From: Ectocarpus siliculosus
Lineage: Eukaryota > Sar > Phaeophyceae > Ectocarpales > Ectocarpaceae
NCBI GenBank assembly: GCA_000310025.1
Contig: FN649732.1
Span: 505,474-516,677, forward strand
Direction of reading: 5' to 3'
Length of the DNA stretch: 11,204 bases
In this document: one piece after another, positions 1-10,800 of the stretch
How positions within the stretch are numbered: the stretch's first letter is position 1
Layout of the letters: each line of letters opens with the position of its first letter
Position numbers and translations under genes: made by a program
Notes under the pieces: model-generated
The model's database searches: none
The model's input: the letters and a program-made list of their open reading frames with translations, nothing else
What the model was told of the DNA's origin: nothing

Positions 1-2
1 GG

Positions 3-182
3 GGGGGGGGGGGTCAAGCGAGGCAGAGGTCCAATGGCGACCGCACCAAACCCAGGAGCTCGGATAAAGTGACACAAAGCCCGATACATGAAGAAATGGT
101 CAATTCTTATGGTATCGAAGCAGATGGAATTGACGATAGTCGAGAAGTAGAAAGCGAGGCAATATGCATGGCAACGCAACGG
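3..182 (+). CDS. Exon 1 (5' partial)
   Basis: The frame is open from the window edge to a donor, cgg|gtgaag, at 183. It has no stop over 60 codons, and the next in-frame stop is just inside the intron (TGA at 198). The residues are polar and of mixed composition, for example KPRSSDKVTQSPIHEE and SREVESEAICMATQR, unlike the repeat-rich later exons, which suggests real coding sequence. The exon ends in phase 0 and joins exon 2 in phase 0. The first 13 bases are a G run that would read as glycine; I cannot tell whether this is polyglycine, intron, or an assembly edge. An in-frame ATG at 96 (then GTC AAT) could be the start if the gene begins here. Confidence 0.6.
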
Positions 183-2890
183 GTGAAGTATTTTCGTTGA
201 CGCACATCAATCTATCGGTGTTTGGCTCCCGGCTCAAAACAGGATGGCCTGCAAAGAATCCTGCACATCCGTCAAACGGCGCAGGAATCAGTAGCCGCCG
301 ACGCCGCTGCCGACGCCGCGAAAGCCAACGACTCCGTGCCTGGAGAAAATGGCGGCGATTTCAGGGCCACCCTACCTGCCGCAAGGATGGAAGCAGCGGC
401 GGCTGCTGTGCGGACGGAGCCGCGGTTGTTGGCTGCAACTTGGAGTCACATTAACCAGGTATCTACAGGCTTGCTCGATTGTTATCACGTACAGCGCGGG
501 GGGGGAGGCAGCCACCGGCGCTAACGGCTTCGGAAATGCCTGGTTTCGACCGGGTGGCACGTGGTGTTGTTGTCACAGTAGCCGTTCATGACTGCGAACG
601 ATTAGGGTTGGGTGGCGGGCGATTTGGGGTACTAGTAGTGCCCCGTTTCGCTGTTTCTTTCTGGTGTGCATCGCCACTGCAACGAAGTTTTTGGCTGTGG
701 TTGTTGTTGTTGTTTGCTTTTTCACCGGGGGTCTCTCTCTCTCGGTTGCCCTGCTGCCATGTCGAATCTATTGCCTGGCCCTTTTCTGCTGTGGGCGAAT
801 GTTTGTCCTTTGCGTTGGTCGTTTGTTGCATTGCGACACTTTCTTTTGGTCTCTCCAGGACAAGAAACAAACAACAACGCCAGCAAGAGCAGGAATAGTC
901 CCGAGTCTGGCTTGGGCTTTGGGCTGAACCGGGCCATGAATGCGTTTCACCGCTGACTGGTCGGAGTTTGTTTCTCGCGCCGCCTCTGTCCCATGAGTCT
1001 GGAGCGTTACATTTTGTACGAGCTCTTTGCCGTGCCCAATGCCTTCGGAAATGAGTTTTTGAGCTTTTGGGGGATTAAACCCTCATTCACGTATCGTTCG
1101 GTAACCAAAACACCCCGCGGTATTCGACTTGCGGTCGGTGTCTGGTGTCCGACGCGCGCAGGACCGCTCGAGGCAACCCCGCTGCGGACCGAAGACCCCA
1201 GAAGAACGGCTGAAGGCCATCGAAGACGCCAAGGCTGCCCTCCGATCACGAGTCGCCCTCCGCAAGGCGTCGCAGTCAGAGCAGGCAAGCCTTGTTCCCG
1301 TCATGGAGAGAGGTCCTTCTCTATCTCTCTCTATCTGTCTATCTATCTATCTGTATCTCCCTCTATCTCTCCCCCCCCTCCACGGCGCTTCGCGCTTGGT
1401 GATGTGAGAGCCTGGTCCGGTGAGAACCCGGCGTGCTCCGTCCCGGCTTTGTAGGGATGCGAGGTCAATGGTCAAACGACTACGGCATGCACGACTATGA
1501 GTACACCCCCCCCCCCCCCCCCCCCCCACTTTTTATCTATCTCCCTCTTTTTTATTTTGGGACTAATTTTTTTTTCAAGAATGGGAGAAAGTAAGCTTCC
1601 TTCCCGAAACTGCCACAAGGGACCCCCCGGCTGTCGAGCGGGACTGACTCCTAAATGGACATTGGGGAAGGGCGTGTTTGGTTTGGTTTTCACAACCCAT
1701 CCCGCTCGCAACCCATCCCGCCCGTTGGTTTGTCCCTAACAACACATGTAGACAGACACCCCCTCGATGATGTTTTTTCCTGGGGTGGAGACGGACCCCG
1801 TTTACGGCTTTTCTCGTGTGTTTTTTTTTTGGAAAGTTGCGTCATTGTCTTCTGCCTAGTAATTTGCCCCTCGTAACGGGTTTGTTGTGACACGTTGCAC
1901 AAATGCGTGTTTCGGTGGTTGCCCGGACACGATATCTGACGTACCCTCTGCCTCAGTGCTGCCCGTGCTCGTGTAGAGCCCTGAGTGGGACCTCGTTTCT
2001 GTTCGGTACTTGTCCATGCAATAAGCACTGAAGTCATTCAGGAAAACACGAAGAAGGCTCACTCTCTTGAAGCCCGTGTGCTGATCAACCAGCAATCGAA
2101 GGAGCAAGACAAGTGAATATGTGTTGATTGTGTGGTGGTAAAGAGCTTCCGGATGGCGGTAGGGGATGGCGGTACGGCCTTGTCTCTGCGTTACGAAGAC
2201 CGCGGTGTGTACTTACTTCGTCTCGACAACCAAGATAAGGATGCGGTGGAGCAATCAAATAAGTATGCCCCGCCACCCCAACTTCCCACTCCGTTGTTCG
2301 AAGCAGGAGTTTGTGAATCAGCAAGGGACCACCAGTCGCCGCCCGGTGAGCCTGGGCCGCAGCGAGCTCGGCAGCTCCAGCCCTATCAGCTCCAGCTTCG
2401 GCGGCAGCGCTAGCGCCATCGGCAGCCGCAGCAGCCGCGGCGGCGGCGGCGGCCAGACCCCCACTTTCGCCGTGACACACCCGACCTATGGCGAACAACC
2501 TCAGCAGCAGCAGCAGCAGCAGACGGCTGCTTCTGACGCGGGTGGGGTGACACCGAGCGGAGGCCTTGCTGGCGTGTACGACGACGACGACGATGACGGC
2601 GGCACAGCTCCCGCTTCCTCCGGAGGCGCAGAGGCGGCCGACCAGGGCCTCGGCTCCTCGGACGGCGCCAGCGGGTGCGCCGCGGGTGCCTCGGGGGGAA
2701 ACGGGGCGGTGGAGGCGGCGGCGGCGGCCGCCATGGCTCTCGAGGCCGGGGACATGACCCTTTCCGGGGGGGCGGCTGTCGCGCTGGCGTCCCCGGGGAA
2801 GGACAGAGGCGTTTCGGACGGGGAGGCGCCGGGCGGGCTGCTGATGACCGGACGCCGTGGGAAGGTGCACCTGTCGGGGAGTTACACGGA

Positions 2891-2923
<33 letters not shown>

Positions 2924-5900
2924 GGCGGCCGCGGCGGCCGCGGCGGCGGCGAAATCGTCGTCGTCGTCGGTATCGCCGACGAATAAGTCGGCGTTCGGAA
3001 CGCCCCCTCGTGTGGTGAGTTCTACTGCTGAGTGTTCGGCGGTTGCCTTCTGCTGCAGCGTTTTGGTTTCGTGGCGCGCGCGGGGGGGGGGGTTAGCTGC
3101 CCCTTCTGCCTGGAAAATAACTGCTGTGCTCGCGAGAGTTGTAGTGCGCTTTTTCCTCGAGCCATGAATGTCAGTCCAGGGGGTATGGTGTCTTACGTGA
3201 CCTACGGTAGGCCGCGGCTGCGCGACGGCGGTGTAGTCGTCTAGGTTGAACATTTTGTTCTTCGTCACTGCACTTGTGGTGATAAGAGTTTTGGTATTTG
3301 GGCTGTGCATCGGATCACGCTGTGTACCCTTTCTCCGGCCGCCGTGCTGGTCAAAACTACCGTAGAGGTAGGGCCCATGGAGTTTGTGCTGGACTGCTGT
3401 GCCTGTTAATGATCCGCACTGGGTGGTGTAGGCGGGGAGTCTCTGACGCCGTGCTGTCAAATTCAGGTACTTTTTGTAGTGCGGTGTGTTTAATCTTGCT
3501 GTCCTTGTTCTTGTTCGCAGGCCCGAAGCGGGAGCGCGTCTGAGGGGAGGTATCTTCACAGCCCACCTCCTGGGCCCCTCCTTGTCCACCCTCAGCGCCG
3601 ACAAGCAGCGGTGAGAGAGAGAGAGAGAGAGAGAGGAAGAGAAAGATGTCAAGATAGAAGTATTTTGTAGATGACAGATGGCAAAAAGAGTAGGGACAGA
3701 GGAGAGATGTAAGGGTGGCGAGAAACAGAGAGACACGAGAGAGACGGCGAATCTGTGTGTTACCTTTCTTATCGTTGAGAAGATCGAGCGTTTTTCGTAC
3801 ATTCACAGTGTTTTTGTTTTATTTTTTTCGTTCAAGAAAATGGCTGCGTTCGACAAAGCGGACTTGCCGTGCAGACGCCCATTCACACACAACAATTGAC
3901 GTCTTGTGACGAGCAGCTATCGGTGCTCGTCACCAATGAGCACAACCCGGCGTTGTAGGGATGCTAGGTCTATGGTCTATGGTCTAACGACTACCATTGC
4001 TACGACATGCGTTTACATGAGTGCACGCACACACACACACTGGACGGTTCCCCCCATTTGTTTTCGACGATACCGTTTGGCCGTACCAGAGACAAAACCG
4101 GAGCGGGTTACGGATCAACACCTCGTCTTCCGGTGACGAGTCGGCGGGAGAAAAGGCGGGGCGGCAGCAGCAGCAGCAGCAGCCTCAGCAGCAGCAGCAA
4201 CAACAGGCCTTCGACCGATCGCAACTGCCGCGGTCGCCCACCGCCGAGAGTCGGAAGCTCAGCAAGGAGGCAGCCGAGTCTCGCGCGGGGGGGGGCTGGG
4301 TGCAGGTGGAGCTTCCGCCCGGTGCCGTCCCTGCCGCTGCTGCCGCTGCTGCTGCTGCTGCTCCTGCTGGAAGTGGGGGCAAACAGAACGTGAGCGTATG
4401 TATTCTGTGTTACTGTGTTGTGTACTTCTTTCAATTGTGGACTGGGTATGTTGTTGTGCTGCATGCTTCTTTTAAATCATGTGTTGTCGTGTTGTGTGTT
4501 TCTTTATGTTGTAAATCGGCGGCGCTAACCTAACCTAACCTAACCTAACCTAACCTAACCCGGCCAACTTTGGCAGGAGGGGGTAGGTAGGAGTAGGTAC
4601 GTACACTGGTTTATCGGTGGGTGTTGGATTTTGGGTGCGCTTCAAGCCACTGTTTCTTGTGCGTGATTGTGTTTTTGACACACCGGTGTGGTACGCCCCA
4701 ATACAGGCGGAGCATTCTCGTAATGGCGGCGGCGGGGGCAGCGACTTCGCGTGGAGTAAAGTCGGCGCTTTTCCTTTCGGACAAGGGGTGAGCATTTGTC
4801 CAGCTGGCAGCGTTCATCCGCGAACAACTTTCGTGTGCCAGTACGCACAGCAGGTTTCATGCCCTTTCGTCGTGCGTTTTTTTTTTTTTTATACGCATAG
4901 ATGTACGCATGGCGTGATCGCCACTGCAGAGATGCAGTCGACCTGCGAAGGTCGGTCAAAATCGACCCAGGTCAATTCACACTCCAGTAACAATTCTACT
5001 TTTGTTATGCAGACACTGCAAATCCTAGAATTTCCGCGACCGATTTTTAGATATTCTGCTGCAAACACCTCTAGCTGTATGGTGGTGCTGATCCAAAAGT
5101 GTTCACGTCCTTTATGCGTTGCGCACGCATAAGGAGACGAGCAAGGTCCGATTCCTGTTAAGTGTGGATGACCATGTTTCTCAGACCCGCCTCGTTTAGT
5201 TTCGTTGCGTGCTTCCATGACCTATTGTAGGTCTTCATGAGAACATGCCCCCCCCTCTTCCCGCCTTCCTGCACAAGCGGGACGTTGTGGTTTCGCGGAG
5301 ACAACGGCGCGATCATCCGCCTAGCCCCCGTGAGCTTCACCTTAGCCAACCTTCCATCGCTGCATGGACACCCCCCCGCCCGGCGCCTTGAATGACACAG
5401 CAAATATGTTCCCCCTTCCACCGCGTGATTGAGCAGGACATGCCCCCGACTCCATCGAAACCGATGTCCCCTCTCGTACAGCCGCGGACGGCATCGAGCT
5501 TCCCGGTGGGGAACGGCGGCGGCGGCGGTGGCAGCAGCGGTGGCGGCGGCGTGGGCTTTCGAGCAACGGCAGACGGCGAGGGGCGGGCGGGGGGGGGAGG
5601 CACCACCGCCGGCGCCGCGGGTGCTAGTAGCTTGAGCGGCGTCGGCAGCATCGCCGACATCGGCGGCGATCTAGGAGACGGGAACGCACCGGTGTGTACG
5701 TTGATAGCGTTGCGTATTTGCTGTGTTTCTTTTGTGGCCGGCTCTTCCATGTCGTTTTTGCAAGCGCGCGAGATGTTGTCGATCTCACGCGCGCAGAGCT
5801 GATGTTACCAGTTGAGGTTCGCCTCCGATGCGGGTGGATTTGCTTTTTTCGTTAAGATAGTTTTTATGTGCGGTACGTGAGTGTTTGCTCGTTTGCGTTT

Positions 5901-7832
5901 CTCCCCACGCAAACGCGGTCGGTGTATTTTGCTCTTTTGACGCCCAAGCTTGGAGTCTTCGCGCGTGGCTGTGTACCTTTCCTCTCTCAAAACGTCGAGC
6001 AAGTCAGGTTGTTTACAGTGGGGGTCCCCCAAAATATGGTGGTTCGCCCCACATATTTTGGGTGAAATGGGCTGGTTTGACAAGTGAATAAGGCGGCTGC
6101 CCCAATCAAGGCGGTCATTATCAGCTGCCCCACCGCCGCCTCCTTCGGGGAGCCCGACTGTATTGCACTCCGACGCGATGAGACGGCCTTGATCTGGTGC
6201 GTCTTCCCGTCCACAGGTGTCCCCCATCGTGCGCATGCCGGCGGAGGAGTTCTCCGCCCGCTCGCTCGGAGGCATGTTCGGGGCAAAGTCGCAGGAGGAA
6301 GTGGAGGCAGAGGAGGTGTGGCAGCGGGGGTCCACGGCCTTGATGCGAGAAGACACCATCTCTCCGCCGGCGCATTCGCCGTCGCCGCAACCGGCCGCAG
6401 CTGCTACGGCCTCGGGTGAGGGCACCGGGAGAAGCGGCGACGGCGACGGCGGCGTCCCGTCGACCGCCAGGCCATCGACGTCGGCACCTCCTGGCGGAGC
6501 AGCCGCGGAAGCGGCCTCTGGTCCTCCTTCCTCCCGTGCTGCTGCCAGCGGCGGCGGCGGCGGCGGGTTTTCCTCGGTGGAGGCGGCATCGAAGGACGTC
6601 GGGGATTCGTTGAGCGGGAAGGGCGGGAGCGAGAGAGCGAGGCCCGGGAACCAGAAGTGGCGGGAGATCCGCGACAAGGCGCTCGCCGCGAACGGCGGCT
6701 CGTTCACGACCGCGAGGCGATTGGCGAACAGCGCGGCGTCGCCGAAGCCTAAGCTGGAGTTCAAGAGGAGGTAGGCGTGTACGTATTGGTTGTGTGACCG
6801 TTTTTTTTGTTTTGGGGGGTCTCGAGATGTACACACCATGTTGCATCCGTCCGTGGTACTGCCCGGTATGGTTGCTAGGTTAGTTTAGTTCGTAAAAGGA
6901 GCTGTCCTGCGCTCGTCCCGCGTTTGGAGGAGAGAGAGAGATGCTTTGGTTTCCTTGTTGTTTTGGGGGAGGGGGGCGACAGCTAGTTGTCGAGTGGACC
7001 ACGTCAATTGCGACTGTTTTTTTTGTGGACAAAGAAAATTTTGTTTTAAGCCTTTCGATTTTTTTTTTGCCACGTTGGTACTTACAGCAGGTATGACCTG
7101 AGACTGCAGCAGCTCACTGCAACAAGTGAATCCTATACTTGGCCCCAGTGAGTGCTGGGTGCGCAGCGGATTGGAACGGATTTTCAGTACTGAGCACTCG
7201 GCGCTCTGTGCCTTGGCTTGTCTCTCTTGTTTGTCGCCGCTGCATCTTCACTTGGCCGACCCACGACACCCACCCAACCCAACAACCGCTGCCGCTGCTG
7301 CTCGCTACCCCTCTTGACCCTCCTCCAGCGCACTGCCTACCCTGGGACAGCTGCGGCGCAACTCGGTGTCGCCGACGCCGTCTTTGCTCGCCGGGGGGGT
7401 GAGGAAAGGGAGCATCATCCGCAAGAGCAAGAGCGACTGCAGTGGCGATGAGGGCGGGGAGGGTAGCAGTAGTAGTAGTAGTAGTGCCATCCGATCCATC
7501 GGGACCCCCGAGGAGGAGGAGGAGCGCATGCAGGCAAAGAGGAGGGAGGTGGCCGAGAAGAAGGCTATCGCGGCCAGGGCGGTCGCCGCGAGAGACTTGG
7601 CGACCCAGCGCGCGGCGGAGGCGGCGCGGGCCGCGGAGGCTGCCGTTACAAACGCGGAGGAGTTGGCGGCGGCGGTGGCGCGGGGAAAGGCTGCCCAATC
7701 GCCCGGCACGGACACGCCGGCCGTTGCGACGACCGCTCCGCCCACCATCGTCGTCCAAGCCGCCGCACCCCCGGTTGGCAACGAGCAGCACCACCCGGAG
7801 GGCGGTGCTGTTGAGGTGGTGGCGCCGGCAGC

Positions 7833-7868
<36 letters not shown>

Positions 7869-10800
7869 TGCCTCCGGGCTGTTGCCGGTCGCTGAGCGCG
7901 AGGCCACCGACGGGTTGAAGGATGATGGGCTTGTTGCCGCCACGGTTAGCGCTTCGACGACGGTCTCGGCTGTGGTGGCAGGGCAGAAGGAGGAGGAGGC
8001 GCCGAGCAGCAACCAGACGGTAGTGCAGGGGGGTGAACAACCTCCCGCCGCCACGACGCCGGGTCCGGTGCCGATGGCCGTTTCGGGAGCAGAGTCGTCG
8101 GCGGAGAGCACCGGGGTCGCGCAGCAGCAGGCGGAACCGGCGCCGGCGCTGCTGGAACCAACAGGGGAAGGGGAAGCAGCAACAGCTGCAGAGGGGGGCG
8201 TAGCGCCGACATCAACCGCCGTGCTGACGCCGACGGGAGGAACGCCGCCGGCAACGGCTGCTGTCGCCGTCCCGGCAACGGTGGTAGCAGCAACCCCAGC
8301 AGTCACGCTTCCAGCGGCAGCGGCAGCGACGGCAACGGCTCCTCCTCCTCCACCCGCAGAGGCAGCACCAGCAGCGCCAGGAGCAGCAGCGAACAAGCCG
8401 GCGGCGGCCGCCGCCGCCCCTGAGAAGAGGGCCGTGAGCACCAGCCCCTGCGCCAGCCCGAGGATCCTGTACGGCGGGCGAGACTTCCGGGCGAGGCTGC
8501 TGGCGCCCGGCCTCGGCGCCGGCGGCACGCTCGGCGGGAGGCGGGAGGTAACGGCAGTGCTGTAGGTTACACGCGTCTAGGTGTTGTCGATATGGGTGTG
8601 GGGGGAGGGGGTTTCACGGGGTATGCGCGTGTAGGGCTGGCTGGGGGGAGAGTTTACGCCGCCGTTTTTTTTTTTTTGACGTTTCGTGGAACACCCAAGC
8701 GGGTTGGATTTCGTCGTCGTTGTTGCAACGGCCGCTTGCGAGGTGCCACCGTTTACTCCAAATTGCTTGCCGATGTCGTTTGCTGCCGTACGGTATGCGG
8801 AAGCAAGCGTTGCGGAAGAGGGTTTGGAGTCTTACGCTCTGCGGGCCGGCGAGGGGGTTTCCGCAGGCTTGCGAGCATTTTTTCCGGGGCGGCTTCGTCC
8901 CCCGCCTCTCCTACACCAGCGGCGTGCTGCTAAATTTACCATCCTCTCGCTGTCGGCCCACCTCAAACTACCATGCTTTTTCTCCGCGTGTGATTTCTCC
9001 TAACGTTTGTTTGTGCCGCAGTTGCCGGTGAGGGCGGGGGACGGGACCGGGGAAGAGACTTCCCCGGTCAAATCACCCGGTTTGTCGCGAATACAGTCGG
9101 AGGGAGGGCTCACCAACATCGTAGAGGCTAAGTCCAGCTTCGCCGTCAAGCAGCGAGGATTGGTGGCAGGGTGAGTTCGGTTAAGCTATTTTTTTATCAT
9201 GCCCAAAACCACGCGTCTTTTTTGTCGTCAAGGTAGAAGCTTGATCTGATGTTGTTCAGGGCGTCGTTCTTTGTGTGGTGCTGTTTGTGAAAGGTGCGGG
9301 CTTGTGTTGCTGCTGTTGTCGGTGTTGTGGCAGGGGGTGGTGTTTTTTGTTGTATGTTCCAAACGCCTCTAGGCGGCCGTCGTTGTGAAAAAGCTGACCC
9401 AGCGTCGTAGCTCTGCTCTTGTATTATTTTCTCTTGTTTCTTGGCGATGGTAGTCCGTCTGCGCGCGACAGACGTTCGTCACCGCGTCTGCTTCCTCCAA
9501 GTCTGGTGGTACGTCGACGGCTGTTTTTTGTCGCATCCTTCTGCATCGCTCTCTCGGGGCGGATTTTTCCTCTACGGCTCACCTTGTGTGGTCTGTGCCA
9601 CTCTTTATGCGAAGGATTTGCTTTAACCGTTACCTTGTCTGATACGTCGTTTTATCGCACTCTTGGAACGTTCAGGAGACCTTCCCGAGAGCGCAGTGGT
9701 TTCGTTGCCGCTGACACCGTCAAGAAGGGGCTGGGACCCGCCGGCGCATTCGCGGGGAACTCCAACTGGCGGGTAGAAGCGAGCAGGTTAGGGACACAAA
9801 CTCTGCTGTTTATTTATTAGCCCTTGAGTTATCTTCGGTGTTATGGTTGTTGTCGCCGCCGTCGCCGTTGTCGTCATCAGGGGCAACCACACAGGGGTTC
9901 CTTTCTTGTTGTTTGTCAGCGTGTGTGGTTTGTGGTTTGCATGCATGCACACCGCCCGTTTTTATGTGAAACGGTCGATGGTTTCTCAAGGTTTTTTGTT
10001 TTCGGTTCCGACTATTTAGTGCCGTACGGTCTGCTGCGCTCTAGATTCATTAGACCCTACCGTTCTGTAAGAAATCGCTTGGCGCTGTCGCCCACCGCTC
10101 TAGTTCCGATCCGGCAACGAATGCCGCCCCCACCGCCCACCCACCCCCGCTTCAGAGAAAAAGAGAAGTCCGCTGCCGACGTTAAGGGCGACGGGCACGG
10201 AGGATTCCACAACCCGATGGCCGCGCTGCGGGCGCAGCAGCAGCAGCAACGCGCCCAGCAGCAACAAGCCCGGCGAGTCCGGACGGGATCGGAGGACTGG
10301 CAGACGCCACCGGCGACCAGCGCGGGCGTTGACGAAGCCGGCGGCGGAATCAGCAGGGTGTCGTCGCCTTCATCGGAGCCAACGTCAACAACATCACCGC
10401 GTGCGTCGGGGATGGAAGCGGCCGGTACCCCCGCCGACCCGGCACCAGCTCCGCTAGCGATGCCTGCGTGGATGCTGTCGAAGGGGATTTCGGGGGCGGG
10501 CGGGCGGGCGCTGCGGAGCCCCCCGGGGGGCAGGTTGCTGCGGAGCAGGGTGTCGCCGGCGCGCGGCTCGCCGGCAGGAAGAAGGCACGGCTTTGGCAGT
10601 GGCGGTGACTTGTTATCCCGCGGGTCGGTGGGGCGGCCGCTGTTGTCGTCGTCTTCGACGACGTCGTCGCCGGACCGGCCGGCGCCTGCGCTGGTGGCAG
10701 CGGCGGCGGCGACAGCGGCGTCCGCCCTCCCCACGGAACCGGGGAAGGACGAGGACGACGCATCAGCTAGGGATACAGCCGCTGATGCTGCCGACAGTAC

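Larger units (their letters stand above)
1285..2041 (+). other. Intron 3 (about 757 bp if exon 4 is used, otherwise to 2143)
   Basis: It holds a CTCT/CTAT microsatellite, the first copy of a dispersed repeat, a run of 22 C, and several T runs (for example 1567-1575 and around 1820). Short pyrimidine-rich stretches occur throughout. I found no convincing exon. One donor-like gtaagc at 1591 follows an acceptor-like tttcaag at 1579, but they would enclose only 11 nt. Confidence 0.45.
3611..4089 (+). other. Intron 7 (479 bp)
   Basis: Donor gtgaga in a GA repeat; acceptor ccgtaccag. It holds a GA microsatellite, a perfect hairpin, dispersed-repeat copy 2 and a CA microsatellite. T-rich tract near 3810-3833. 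No exon was seen. Confidence 0.7.

Noticed and set aside
1-13. Start-of-window G run as a biological feature
   Set aside because: It could be an assembly edge or a cut homopolymer; nothing upstream is visible to judge it.
993-1454. Plus-strand open frame of 153 codons overlapping exon 3
   Set aside because: It runs in another frame over exon 3 and into the CT/CTAT microsatellite; the exon 3 frame gives a helix-like peptide and matching splice phases.
2882-3802. 306-codon minus-strand open frame crossing exon 6, intron 6, exon 7 and part of intron 7
   Set aside because: Plus-strand introns here are poor in A, so the minus strand is poor in T and has few stops. The peptide is repeat shadow (Ser-Leu from GA, Ala from GCC) plus unstructured sequence. 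Antisense transcript data could revive it.
4525-4559. Telomere or chromosome end
   Set aside because: Only seven five-base units, inside an intron with coding sequence on both sides in one frame; too short for a telomere.
5805-6839. 344-codon minus-strand open frame over intron 10 and exon 11
   Set aside because: Same composition effect; the exon 11 plus-strand frame has consistent splice borders.
7305-8528. 407-codon minus-strand open frame opposite exon 13
   Set aside because: It mirrors the GC-rich Ala/Pro/Thr codons of the plus-strand exon and codes mainly Ala, Ser, Gly and Val; it has no splice-site logic, while the plus-strand frame joins its neighbours in phase.
8686-9003. Plus-strand open frame of 105 codons in intron 13 as an extra exon
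   Set aside because: No convincing acceptor or donor around it, and exon 13 joins exon 14 in phase without it.
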